Shown in pieces: positions 1 through 7,707 of a stretch of 33,755 nt of DNA. Under the pieces are notes generated by a model. That model had not been told where the DNA came from, searched no databases, and saw only the letters and a list, made by a program, of their open reading frames with translations. Each line of letters opens with the position of its first letter. Within the stretch, counting starts at the first letter, position 1. The stretch lies in the NCBI GenBank assembly GCA_023390785.1, contig JAEWCE010000204.1, forward strand, positions 1 to 33,755, given 5' to 3'. The translations under genes were made by a program, and so were the position numbers. The DNA is from Pseudomonadota bacterium (GTDB lineage Bacteria; Pseudomonadota; Alphaproteobacteria; Rhizobiales; Devosiaceae).

Positions 1-126
1 TTCATGTTCTTCTACTGGCACATGGCGGTGTTTCCGACTGCCGCGCTCGCCGTCACCATTCTCAGCGCCTCGCTCCTCGGCGACGGGCTGCGGGATGCAT
101 TCGATCCCACCCTGAAAGGCCGTTGA
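1..126 (+). CDS. Peptide-type ABC transporter permease, C-terminal end (partial)
   Basis: The reading frame is open from the first base and ends in TGA at 124-126, so only the last 41 residues are present. They hold a hydrophobic membrane segment followed by a short tail with [13 protein letters not shown]. That ending is typical of DppC/OppC-type inner-membrane permeases of dipeptide/oligopeptide importers, where a G-x-R-D-x-x-D-P-x-x motif closes the protein. The next gene starts only one base after the stop, so this is probably the distal transport gene of an operon that continues into the aminotransferase. Substrate cannot be judged from this piece. Confidence 0.75.
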   Translation, partial: FMFFYWHMAVFPTAALAVTILSASLLGDGLRDAFDPTLKGR

Positions 127-127
127 A

Positions 128-1336
128 GTGTCGTCCAACCTCGCGCAGCAATTCCTGCTTGATCCAGATGTGCTGTTCCTCAACCACGGATCGTTCGGCG
201 CGTGCCCGCGCCCGGTGTTCGAGGACTACCAGCGCTGGCAGGCGCGGCTCGAGCGGCAGCCGGTCGAGTTCCTCGACTCGCGGCGCGGGCTGAAGGCGAA
301 CCTGATGGTGGCGCGCGAGGCGCTGGCGCACGAGCTCAACACCGCGCCCGACAACATCGCACAGGTGTCGAACGCGACGACCGGCCTCAACGTGGTGATC
401 CAGTCGCTGCCGCTGAAGCCGGGCGATGAGATCCTGACCACCAACCACGAATACAACGCGCTCGAAAAGACGTGGGTCTATGTGGCGCGCAAGACCGGCG
501 CCAAGGTGGTGGTGATGCCGGTGGACCTGCCGCTCACCTCGGCCGGGGCCTTCCACGACGCCGTCGCCAAAGGCTTCAGCGAGCGCACCCGGGTGCTGTT
601 CCTCAGCCACATCACCTCGCCCACGGCGCTGTTGTTCCCGATCGAGAGCCTGGTCACGGAAGCCCGCAAGCGCGGCGTCTTCAGCGTCATCGACGGCGCA
701 CACACGCCCGGCCACATCCCGCTCGATCTCGAGGCGCTCGGCGCCGATTTCTACGCCGGCAACTGCCACAAATGGCTGATGTCGCCCAAGGGCTCGGCGT
801 TCGTCTATTGCCGGCCGGAATTGCAGGCGATGATCGATCCGCTGGTGATCAGCCATGGCTGGACGGCGGACAACAAGCAGCCGGGCGTGCGCGGCCCGTT
901 CGGCAATTCGGCGTTCGTCGACGAGATCGAGATGCAGGGGACGCGCGACCCGTCGGCGTGGCTGGCGGTGCCGGCCGCCCTCGCCTTCCGCCGCGAGCAC
1001 GATTGGTGGGCGGTGAGCGCCGAATGTACCCGGCTGGCGCGGGAGACGGCTGGGCGGCTCGCCGAGCTGACAGGGCTGCCGGCGCTGTCGAGCCCCGAGT
1101 TCTGCGCACCGCAGATGATCGCGATGCCCATCCCCGCCTGCGATCCGCTGGCGCTGCACGACGAGCTGCTCAAATCCTGGGGCATCGAGATCCCGGTGTT
1201 CGAATGGCAGGACCGTCATATCGTCCGGCTGTCGTGCCAGGGCTACAACAACCGGGCGCAGATGGACGTGCTGATCGAGGCGCTGAGCGAGCTTTTGCAG
1301 TTGCGCCCGGACGCGAAACGGGCCAGTCAGGGCTGA
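128..1336 (+). CDS. Class V aminotransferase-fold PLP enzyme (isopenicillin N epimerase-like)
   Basis: A 402-residue PLP-dependent enzyme of the aminotransferase class V fold, resembling the group annotated as isopenicillin N epimerase-like. The N-terminus LFLNHGSFGACP, the ATTGLN stretch near residue 84, D189/H192 in VIDGAHTPG and the Schiff-base lysine K215 in GNCHKWLMSPKG are all present, so it looks active. The start is GTG at 128, directly after the permease stop, implying translational coupling. Family members act as epimerases, desulfurases or C-S lyases on amino acids; which reaction applies here cannot be read from sequence. Linkage to a peptide-type importer suggests it processes an imported amino acid or small peptide derivative. 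Confidence 0.85.
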   Translation: MSSNLAQQFLLDPDVLFLNHGSFGACPRPVFEDYQRWQARLERQPVEFLDSRRGLKANLMVAREALAHELNTAPDNIAQVSNATTGLNVVIQSLPLKPGDEILTTNHEYNALEKTWVYVARKTGAKVVVMPVDLPLTSAGAFHDAVAKGFSERTRVLFLSHITSPTALLFPIESLVTEARKRGVFSVIDGAHTPGHIPLDLEALGADFYAGNCHKWLMSPKGSAFVYCRPELQAMIDPLVISHGWTADNKQPGVRGPFGNSAFVDEIEMQGTRDPSAWLAVPAALAFRREHDWWAVSAECTRLARETAGRLAELTGLPALSSPEFCAPQMIAMPIPACDPLALHDELLKSWGIEIPVFEWQDRHIVRLSCQGYNNRAQMDVLIEALSELLQLRPDAKRASQG

Positions 1337-1358
1337 ACCGGGGTCGGATCTAGGATGC

Positions 1359-2102
1359 ATGGCACCTGAGCTGCTGGTCGAAGAGCGGGATGCGCTCGAC
1401 TATCTGGAGCGGATCGACACGACGACGCGCGGCGTCGCCGTGCTCGATGCACTGGCAGAGATGGTCAACCGCGCCGGGCTCGGCGTCGGCGACCGGCTGC
1501 CGCCGGAGGTAACGCTGGCCGCCCGGCTCGGCGTCGGCCGCTCGACCATCCGCGAGGCGCTCAACCGCTGGGAGGGCCTCGGGCTGATCCGGCGCAAGCG
1601 CGGCGCCGGCACCTTCCTTGCGGCGCGCGTGTCGACAGCGCGGGCACTGGTGCCCACGATGGTGCGGCTCGAAGGCGAGGCGCTGCTGCGGCTGATCGAG
1701 GTGCGGCGGGTGCTCGAGACCGAGGTGGTGGCGCGGGCGGCGCGCAACGCGTCGCGGGCGCAGCGCAGCGACATCTCGCGGCTGTGCGACATCCTGTTGG
1801 TCGAGGTCTATGCGAAACGGCCGTGGCGCCCGGCCGATTCGGCCTTCCACGGCGCCATCTACGACGCCTCGGGCAATCCGATGTTTGGCCAGATTCTGTC
1901 GCGGCTCGACCATGCGCTGGAGCGCTCGGCCGAATCGCCCTTCGGCCGCGACGAGTTCGGCATGGAGTCGTTCCCGCCGCACCGAATCCTCGCCGACGCC
2001 ATCGTGGCGCGGGACCCGGAGGCGGCGGTCCGGGCGATCAACCACATCCTCGACGTGGTCGAGGGCGAAATCCGCGACATCATCGGCGCCACGGCGAACT
2101 GA
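1359..2102 (+). CDS. GntR family transcriptional regulator, FCD (FadR-type) subfamily
   Basis: A 247-residue regulator. Residues about 30-90 form a winged helix-turn-helix (LGVGRSTIREALNRWEGLGL followed by the wing RRKRGAGTF). Residues about 105-240 form an all-helical FCD ligand domain with the usual metal-binding pattern of Asp and His residues (DSAFHGAIYDASGNP, PPHRILADAI, INHILD). It follows the aminotransferase by 22 nt on the same strand and is closed by an intrinsic terminator. It therefore most likely belongs to the upstream transport/aminotransferase operon, but it also lies just before the beta-ketoadipate genes and could control those instead. FCD regulators usually bind small carboxylic acids. 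Confidence 0.9.
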   Translation: MAPELLVEERDALDYLERIDTTTRGVAVLDALAEMVNRAGLGVGDRLPPEVTLAARLGVGRSTIREALNRWEGLGLIRRKRGAGTFLAARVSTARALVPTMVRLEGEALLRLIEVRRVLETEVVARAARNASRAQRSDISRLCDILLVEVYAKRPWRPADSAFHGAIYDASGNPMFGQILSRLDHALERSAESPFGRDEFGMESFPPHRILADAIVARDPEAAVRAINHILDVVEGEIRDIIGATAN

Positions 2103-2106
2103 GCCG

Positions 2107-2129
2107 GCCCCCAAAACGGGGGCGTTTTT
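2107..2129 (+). terminator. Intrinsic terminator after the GntR gene
   Basis: A six-base-pair perfect G+C stem (GCCCCC at 2107-2112 with GGGGGC at 2118-2123), a five-base loop AAAAC, one G and then five T residues. It starts five bases after the regulator's stop codon, as expected for a Rho-independent terminator. It separates this operon from the CoA-transferase operon. Confidence 0.75.
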
Positions 2130-2208
2130 CGGTTATGAATCGTGCCCAGAAAGTCATTATTCAGGTCGGATTCGTCATGGTTTGATGCGGAAAAACCGTG
2201 GAGGACCC

Positions 2209-3057
2209 ATGGCCGAGTTTCTTGCCCTGCACGATGCGGTGGCGCGGCACCTCAAGGCCGGCGCCACTGTCGCATTCGAGGGATTCACCCATCTCATCCC
2301 GCACGCCGCGGCACACGAGGCGATCCGGCAGGGCATCGGCGACCTCACGCTGCTGCGCATGACCCCCGACATCATCTACGACCAGATGATCGGCATGGGC
2401 CTGGCGCGGAAAGTGGTTTTTTCCTACGCCGGCAACCCCGGCGTAGGGCTGCTGCGGCGGATGCGCGACGCGATCGAGAACGCCTATCCGCGCGCCATCG
2501 AAACCATCGAGCATTCGCATTCGGCGATGGCGCAGGCGTATGAGGCGGGTGCCAGCGGACTGCCGCTGGCGGTGTTCCGCGGCTACAAGGGTGCCGACCT
2601 GGCACGGGTCAATCCGCAGATAAAGGCGATCACCTGCCCGTTCACAGGCGAGGAGCTGGCGGCGGTTCCGGCGCACCGGCCGGACGTGACGTTCATCCAT
2701 GCGCAGAAGGCGAGCGAAGCGGGGGACGTGCTGATCGAAGGCATCATCGGGGTGCAGAAGGAAGCGGCGCTGGCGGCCAAGCGCGTGGTGGTGACGGTGG
2801 AAGAAGTGGTGCCGGACTTTGCCGGGCTGCACCCCAACCTCACCATCCTGCCGCACTGGACCATCGATGCCATTGCGGTGGTCCCCGGTGGCGCGCACCC
2901 GTCATACACACATGGATACTACGCGCGCGACAATGCGGCCTATCTCGAATGGGACAAGATCTCGGCCGACCGCGAGGCGTTCGCGAGCTGGATGCAGAGC
3001 AATGTTCTAAGCGTGGGACCCGAGGTATTCGCGACGCGCGTGGAGGGTCTCAGATGA
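2209..3057 (+). CDS. CoA-transferase subunit A (3-oxoadipate / glutaconate CoA-transferase type)
   Basis: A 282-residue alpha subunit of a family I CoA-transferase of the GctA/CatI type. Such enzymes move CoA from succinyl-CoA to an acid, here probably 3-oxoadipate because the next two genes are the beta subunit and a PcaF-like thiolase. Visible features are the N-terminal KAGATVAFEGFTHLIPHA, the GYKGADLARVNPQIKAI segment and EGIIGVQKEAALAAKRVVVTVEE. The start at 2209 is chosen because GGAGG at 2200-2204 sits five bases before it; an in-frame ATG at 2185 lacks a comparable ribosome site. The stop overlaps the start of subunit B (ATGA). Upstream pathway genes such as pcaHG, pcaB, pcaC and pcaD are not in the window. 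Confidence 0.85.
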   Translation: MAEFLALHDAVARHLKAGATVAFEGFTHLIPHAAAHEAIRQGIGDLTLLRMTPDIIYDQMIGMGLARKVVFSYAGNPGVGLLRRMRDAIENAYPRAIETIEHSHSAMAQAYEAGASGLPLAVFRGYKGADLARVNPQIKAITCPFTGEELAAVPAHRPDVTFIHAQKASEAGDVLIEGIIGVQKEAALAAKRVVVTVEEVVPDFAGLHPNLTILPHWTIDAIAVVPGGAHPSYTHGYYARDNAAYLEWDKISADREAFASWMQSNVLSVGPEVFATRVEGLR

Positions 3058-3827
3058 ACGACTTCACACCCAACGAGATGATGACCATTGCGGCGGCGCG
3101 GGCGCTGAAGAGCGACGATGTGTGCTTTGTCGGCATCGGCGCGCCCTCGGCGGCGTGCAATGTGGCGCGGCTGACGCATGCGCCCGGCATCACGCTGATC
3201 TATGAGTCCGGTACCATCGGCACGGCGCCGGAGGTGCTGCCGCTGTCGATCGGCGACGGCGAATTGTGCGAGACGGCGCTGTGCACGGTGAGCGTGCCCG
3301 AGATGTTCCGCTACTGGCTGATGGGTGGACGCATTTCCATCGGCTTTCTCGGCGCGGCGCAGCTCGACCGCTTCGGCAACATCAACACCACGGTGATCGG
3401 CGACTACGCCCATCCCAAAGTGCGGCTGCCGGGCGGCGGTGGCGCACCGGAGATCGCCACCTCGTGCGGCGAAATCTTCATCACGCTGAAGCAGGCGCAG
3501 CGGGCAATGGTCGAAAAGATCGATTTCTTCACGAGCTTCGGGCATGGCGAGGGTGGCGACAACCGGCGGCGGCTCGGCATCACCACCAAGGGGCCGACAC
3601 TGCTGATCACGGACCTTGCGATCTGGCGGCCAGACCCCCAGAGCAAGGAGTTCACGGTGACGTCGCTGCATCGTGGCGTGACCCGCGCGATGGTGCAGGA
3701 GACCTGCGGCTGGCCGGTGCGCTTCGCCGGGCAGGTGGACGAAACGCCGGAGCCGACCGAGCTCGAGCTCGGTACGTTGCGCGACCTGCAGGCCCGCACC
3801 GCGGCGGCGCACCAGGGAACACGATAG
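3054..3827 (+). CDS. CoA-transferase subunit B (3-oxoadipate / glutaconate CoA-transferase type)
   Basis: A 257-residue beta subunit of the same enzyme. Glu51 in YESGTIG is in the position of the catalytic glutamate of GctB-type subunits, which forms the glutamyl-CoA intermediate. Further typical segments are FLGAAQLDRFGNINTT and the PGGGGAPEIAT loop. The start at 3054 overlaps the stop of subunit A by four bases. A longer in-frame start at 2949 would run deep into subunit A and is rejected. The thiolase start codon follows the TAG stop with no gap, so the three genes form one translational unit. The exact acid substrate is inferred from the thiolase neighbour. Confidence 0.88.
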   Translation: MNDFTPNEMMTIAAARALKSDDVCFVGIGAPSAACNVARLTHAPGITLIYESGTIGTAPEVLPLSIGDGELCETALCTVSVPEMFRYWLMGGRISIGFLGAAQLDRFGNINTTVIGDYAHPKVRLPGGGGAPEIATSCGEIFITLKQAQRAMVEKIDFFTSFGHGEGGDNRRRLGITTKGPTLLITDLAIWRPDPQSKEFTVTSLHRGVTRAMVQETCGWPVRFAGQVDETPEPTELELGTLRDLQARTAAAHQGTR

Positions 3828-5036
3828 ATGGCCGAAGCCTTCATCTGCGCATACAGGCGCACGCCGATCGGCCGCTTCGGGGGGGCACTGTCGAGCGTGC
3901 GCGCCGACGATCTTGCGGCGGTGCCGCTGAAGGCGCTGATGGCCGAGCATTCCGGAGTCGACTGGGAGGCCGTTGACGATGTCGTGCTGGGCTGCGCCAA
4001 CCAGGCGGGGGAAGACAATCGCAACGTGGCACGCATGAGCCTGCTGCTCGCCGGCCTGCCGGTCGGCGTGCCGGGTACGACGATCAACCGGCTGTGCGGT
4101 TCTGGCATGGACGCCGTGCTCACCGCCGCGCGCGCCATCAAGGCGGGTGAAGGGCAACTCTTCATTGCCGGCGGAGTGGAATCGATGAGCCGGGCGCCAT
4201 TCGTCCTGCCCAAGGCTGAAACGGCGTTTTCGCGCCATGCCGAGATCTACGACAGCACCATCGGCTGGCGCTTCGTCAATCCGCTGATGCAGCAGCAATA
4301 CGGCATCGATTCCATGCCCGAGACGGGCGAGAATGTCGCCGAGGACTATCACATCAGCCGCGCCGACCAGGACGGGTTTGCGCTGCGCTCGCAGCAACGG
4401 GCGGTCGCGGCGCAGCAGAATGGGCGGCTGGCGCGTGAGATCGTGCCGGTGAGCATTCCGCAGCGCAGGAAGGACCCGATCGTCGTCGAGCGGGACGAGC
4501 ATCCGCGCGGCGACACGTCGCTCGAGGCACTGGCGCGGCTGCCGACGCCGTTCCGGCAGGGTGGCACGGTGACGGCGGGCAATGCCTCCGGGGTCAATGA
4601 TGGTGCCGCGGCGTTGATCGTGGCCTCGGACGCGGCGGCACGGCGATATGGGCTGACGCCGATGGCGCGCATCCTCGGCGGCGCCGCCGCGGGCGTGCCG
4701 CCGCGCATCATGGGGATGGGCCCGGTTCCCGCGACCAGGAAACTCTGCATCCGATTGGGGCTCACGCCGCAGGATTTCGAGGTCATCGAGCTCAACGAAG
4801 CCTTTGCCAGCCAGGCGCTGGCGGTGCTGCGCGAACTGGGCATTGCGGACGACGCGCCGCGGGTGAATGCCAATGGCGGCGCCATTGCGCTCGGCCATCC
4901 GCTGGGCATGTCGGGGGCGCGCATCGCCGGCACGGCCGCGCTGGAGCTTGTGCTCAGCGGCAAATCACGGGCGCTGGCAACCATGTGCATCGGAGTGGGC
5001 CAAGGTATCGCCCTGGCGCTGGAGCGCGCAAACTGA
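3828..5036 (+). CDS. pcaF: 3-oxoadipyl-CoA thiolase-type acetyltransferase (PcaF-like)
   Basis: A 402-residue thiolase of normal length. The nucleophile is Cys90 in NRLCGSGMDA; His357 in GHPLGMSGAR and Cys387 in CIGVGQG complete the active site, and NEAFA is also present. In the beta-ketoadipate pathway this enzyme cleaves 3-oxoadipyl-CoA with CoA to succinyl-CoA and acetyl-CoA. GVESMSRAPFVLPKAETAF matches the PcaF/PaaJ group better than plain acetoacetyl-CoA thiolases, although a general acetyl-CoA acetyltransferase remains possible. Its start abuts the CoA-transferase stop. The last motif has Val where most family members have a second Gly (C-x-G-G-G-Q), a minor change. Confidence 0.82.
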   Translation: MAEAFICAYRRTPIGRFGGALSSVRADDLAAVPLKALMAEHSGVDWEAVDDVVLGCANQAGEDNRNVARMSLLLAGLPVGVPGTTINRLCGSGMDAVLTAARAIKAGEGQLFIAGGVESMSRAPFVLPKAETAFSRHAEIYDSTIGWRFVNPLMQQQYGIDSMPETGENVAEDYHISRADQDGFALRSQQRAVAAQQNGRLAREIVPVSIPQRRKDPIVVERDEHPRGDTSLEALARLPTPFRQGGTVTAGNASGVNDGAAALIVASDAAARRYGLTPMARILGGAAAGVPPRIMGMGPVPATRKLCIRLGLTPQDFEVIELNEAFASQALAVLRELGIADDAPRVNANGGAIALGHPLGMSGARIAGTAALELVLSGKSRALATMCIGVGQGIALALERAN

Positions 5037-5045
5037 CACGGCCCA

Positions 5046-5070
5046 CCGCGTCGGCGTTTCCTTGACGCGG
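5046..5070 (+). terminator. Hairpin after the thiolase gene (weak terminator candidate)
   Basis: Nine bases after the thiolase stop there is a seven-base-pair inverted repeat, CCGCGTC at 5046-5052 and GACGCGG at 5064-5070, with an 11-base loop. Flanking ACGG and CCGT could extend it. There is no T-run, so it may only stabilise the 3' end or pause transcription. Read-through into the NanE-NanK gene is possible. Confidence 0.35.
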
Positions 5071-5158
5071 CCGCCGTGCCCCCTGCCCGCGACCAATGCG
5101 CGTGTCGAAGTCGACGCGAGGGCGTGTTAGTCCAGAGTCGACAACCAGCCGCAATTTG

Positions 5159-6691
5159 ATGACCGCATTGCTCGACAGACTCAAGGACGGCCTCATCGTT
5201 TCCTGCCAGCCGGTGGACGATGGACCGATGGACAGGCCAGAGATCGTTGCGGCGCTGGCGCTCGCGGCCAAGGCGGGTGGTGCGCGGGCGCTGCGCATCG
5301 AAGGCGCGGACAACGTCGCCGCGGTGACGCAGCGCTGCGACCTGCCGGTGATCGGCATCGTCAAGCGCGACCTGGCCGACAGCGCGGTACGCATCACGCC
5401 ATGGGTGGAGGACGTGCAGGCGCTGGCGGCAGCGGGCGCCAAGGCCATCGCGGTGGATGCGACGGTACGGGCGCGACCGGTGAGCGTCGCGGACCTGTTG
5501 GCGGCCATCCGCGCCACCGGGTGCGTCGCCATGGCGGATATCGCCACGCTGCAGGACGCGCGGGCAGCGCGGGCCATGGGGTTCGACATCGTCGGCACGA
5601 CGCTGTCGGGCTATACCGGCGGGCCGGTGCCGGAAGCCCCCGACTTGCAGCTCGTCAGCGACTGCGCGGCCCTGGGCGGCGTGGTGGTCGCCGAGGGCCG
5701 CTACAACTCTCCGGCGCTGGCGGCGGCTGCGCTGCGCGCGGGCGCAACGGCGGTCTGCGTCGGCTCCGCGGTGACGCGACAGGAGCATGTGACCGCGTGG
5801 TTCGAGGCGGCGGTGGCCAAGGCCGCCGCGGCGCGCGATCGCACCGTGCTGGCGCTCGATATCGGCGGCACGAAGACATTGCTGGCGCTGGTGCGGAACG
5901 GCACGGTGCTCGAGGAACGGCTGGCACGCACCGAAGGCGCGGTGGGCACGGCGCCCTGGTTCGCGACGCTGGGCACGCTCGCGGCGGACTGGGCCGGCCG
6001 CTATCACACAGTCGGGGCGGCGGTGAGCGGCCTGGTGCACGATGGCGCCTGGCGCGCGCTCAACCCGGGCACGCTGACGATCCCGGAGAGCACACCACTG
6101 CCGGCGCGGCTGCGCAGCACATTCGGCGCGGACGCGGCATTGGCCTGCAACGACGCCCAGGCGGCGGCGTGGGGCGAATACCGCTTCGGCGCCGGGTGCG
6201 GGCACGACATGCTGTTCCTCACCGTGTCGTCCGGCGTGGGCGGCGGCATCGTGCGCAAGGGGGCCCTGGTCACGGGCAGTACGGGGCTCGCCGGCAGTGT
6301 CGGCCAGCTTCGCGGACCGGACGGCCAGCGCTTCGAGACGCGCGCCTCGGGCTTCGGGCTCAGCGCCGCCGCACGCGCCCTCGGGCGGCCGGACGATACG
6401 CGCGCCATCTTTGCGGCCGACGCTGCCGGCGAGGACTGGGCGGCGGAGGTGATCGCAGCAGCGGCGAGCGAAATGGCGGCGATGCTCGTCAATCTGCAGC
6501 TGCTCGTGGATCCCGACCTGATGGTGCTGGGCGGCGGCATCGGGCTGCTGCCCGCTTATCGCGCGCGGCTCGAGCAGGCGCTGTCGGAGACGCCGGCGTT
6601 GCTGCGGCCGAGGCTCGCCGCCGCGGCGCTCGGCACGCATGCCGGCATCCTCGGCGTTGCCGACCTCGCGGCGAACGAGTCGCCGGGTTAG
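5159..6691 (+). CDS. Fused ManNAc-6-phosphate 2-epimerase (NanE) and ROK ManNAc kinase (NanK)
   Basis: A 510-residue two-domain enzyme. Residues about 1-222 are a NanE TIM barrel with VSCQ near the start, Lys69 in GIVKRD and Glu179 in VVAEGR, matching the catalytic Lys/Glu pair of NanE. Residues about 228-510 are a ROK-family sugar kinase with the phosphate motif DIGGTKT (234-240) and the catalytic Asp in CNDAQAAAWGE. Expected activity is phosphorylation of N-acetylmannosamine and epimerisation of ManNAc-6-P to GlcNAc-6-P. The ROK zinc motif CxCGxxGCxE and the usual GE-x-GH are absent (SVGQLRGPDGQR instead). The start at 5159 is chosen because homology begins just after it; an ATG at 5096 adds 21 unlikely residues. 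The stop overlaps the convergent dehydrogenase stop. Confidence 0.88.
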   Translation: MTALLDRLKDGLIVSCQPVDDGPMDRPEIVAALALAAKAGGARALRIEGADNVAAVTQRCDLPVIGIVKRDLADSAVRITPWVEDVQALAAAGAKAIAVDATVRARPVSVADLLAAIRATGCVAMADIATLQDARAARAMGFDIVGTTLSGYTGGPVPEAPDLQLVSDCAALGGVVVAEGRYNSPALAAAALRAGATAVCVGSAVTRQEHVTAWFEAAVAKAAAARDRTVLALDIGGTKTLLALVRNGTVLEERLARTEGAVGTAPWFATLGTLAADWAGRYHTVGAAVSGLVHDGAWRALNPGTLTIPESTPLPARLRSTFGADAALACNDAQAAAWGEYRFGAGCGHDMLFLTVSSGVGGGIVRKGALVTGSTGLAGSVGQLRGPDGQRFETRASGFGLSAAARALGRPDDTRAIFAADAAGEDWAAEVIAAAASEMAAMLVNLQLLVDPDLMVLGGGIGLLPAYRARLEQALSETPALLRPRLAAAALGTHAGILGVADLAANESPG

Positions 6692-7707
6692 GGGCGGACG
6701 GGAGAACGGTCGCGGGCGGAACGCAGCAGTGCGTCGATGACGCGATGGGCGTTGAGCGCGTCCTCGCCGCTAACCGGTGGCGGGCGGCCGGCGGCGAGGG
6801 CGGCGAGGAATTCCTCGATCAGCGCCTGGTGCAATTGGTGGCCGGCGGCCATGACCGGGACTATCGCGCCGGTTTCGGCCGGCGGGGTGCCGATGACGAC
6901 GGAGGAGCCGTCGTGGAAGCGGGCGACGAGGTGGTCGCCGACGAGCTGCGCCGTGCCGTTTTCGCCGACGAGGTCAATGCGCTCCGGCAGGCCGGGCCAG
7001 GCGGCGGTGGTGGCGCTCAGCGTCCCCATGGCGCCGCTGGGGTAGTGCAGCAGCGCCGCGGCGACGTCTTCGGTCTCCATGCGATGCACGAGGCTGGTCG
7101 CGGCGTGGCCGACGATCTCGTCGGGCACGCCCGCGGCGGCGAGCAGCAGGTCGATGGTGTGGATCGCCTGGGTGAGCAGCACGCCACCACCGTCGCGCGC
7201 CGTGGTGCCGCGCCCGGGCTCATCGTAGTAGGCCTGGGCGCGCCAGTTGTCGACGCGAGCGGAGGCGGAAATGAGCCGGCCGAGCCGGCCGTCGCGCACG
7301 AGATCGAGCAGCGTGCGGCTCGCGGGACGGTAGCGGTTCTGGAAGACGATGCCGAGGGCGATACCGCGCTGCCGGCAGGTGGTGACAATGGTTTCCGCGC
7401 GCTCGAGGCTGATGTCGAGCGGTTTTTCCAAAATGATGTTCTTACCGACGTCGGCGGCGGCCTGAACCAGCTCGAGATGGGTGTTTGGCGGCGTCAGGAT
7501 GAGCACGACGTCGATCGTGGGGTCGGCAAAGATCGCCTCGGCGCTGTCAGCCACCGGCACGCCGTGACGCTCCGCGAAAGCAGTACGGCGGGCCGGCGTC
7601 GGGCTGTAGGCGGCGGCGACTTCGACGCGGTCGCCAAGGGCGTGTAAGGCGCGCGCGTGCGGTTCGGCGGCCATGCCGAGCCCGATGATGCCGATGCGGG
7701 TGGTCAT
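6688..7707 (-). CDS. Gfo/Idh/MocA family oxidoreductase
   Basis: A 339-residue NAD(P)-dependent sugar or inositol dehydrogenase-like protein. The Rossmann nucleotide motif is GIIGLGMAAEPHARAL at the N-terminus, EKPLDIS is the family's conserved lysine motif, and GGGVLLTQAIHTIDLL carries the histidine of the substrate site. The start at 7707 lies inside the stop of the epimerase gene (ATGA overlap), so it is the last gene of the amino-sugar operon. The TAA stop overlaps the TAG of the convergent NanE-NanK gene. The substrate is unknown; in this setting oxidation or ring modification of an amino sugar is plausible. The ORF can extend upstream to 7833, but this would sit inside the neighbour and has no homology. 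Confidence 0.85.
   Translation of the reverse strand: MTTRIGIIGLGMAAEPHARALHALGDRVEVAAAYSPTPARRTAFAERHGVPVADSAEAIFADPTIDVVLILTPPNTHLELVQAAADVGKNIILEKPLDISLERAETIVTTCRQRGIALGIVFQNRYRPASRTLLDLVRDGRLGRLISASARVDNWRAQAYYDEPGRGTTARDGGGVLLTQAIHTIDLLLAAAGVPDEIVGHAATSLVHRMETEDVAAALLHYPSGAMGTLSATTAAWPGLPERIDLVGENGTAQLVGDHLVARFHDGSSVVIGTPPAETGAIVPVMAAGHQLHQALIEEFLAALAAGRPPPVSGEDALNAHRVIDALLRSARDRSPVRP

Noticed and set aside
2135..2185. 16-codon upstream ORF before the CoA-transferase gene
   Set aside because: No ribosome site and it begins just after the terminator T-run; it offers no better explanation of the leader than chance.
2940..4898. Minus-strand open frame opposite the CoA-transferase and thiolase genes
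   Set aside because: No recognisable domain and fully antisense to three clear genes.
4349..6640. Long minus-strand open frame (about 763 codons) opposite the thiolase and NanEK genes
   Set aside because: Arg/Ala/His-rich low-complexity translation, antisense to two well-supported genes; a by-product of high GC content.
5401..7647. Plus-strand open frame (about 748 codons) across NanEK and the dehydrogenase
   Set aside because: Gly/Arg-rich out-of-frame translation with no family motifs, overlapping two real genes.
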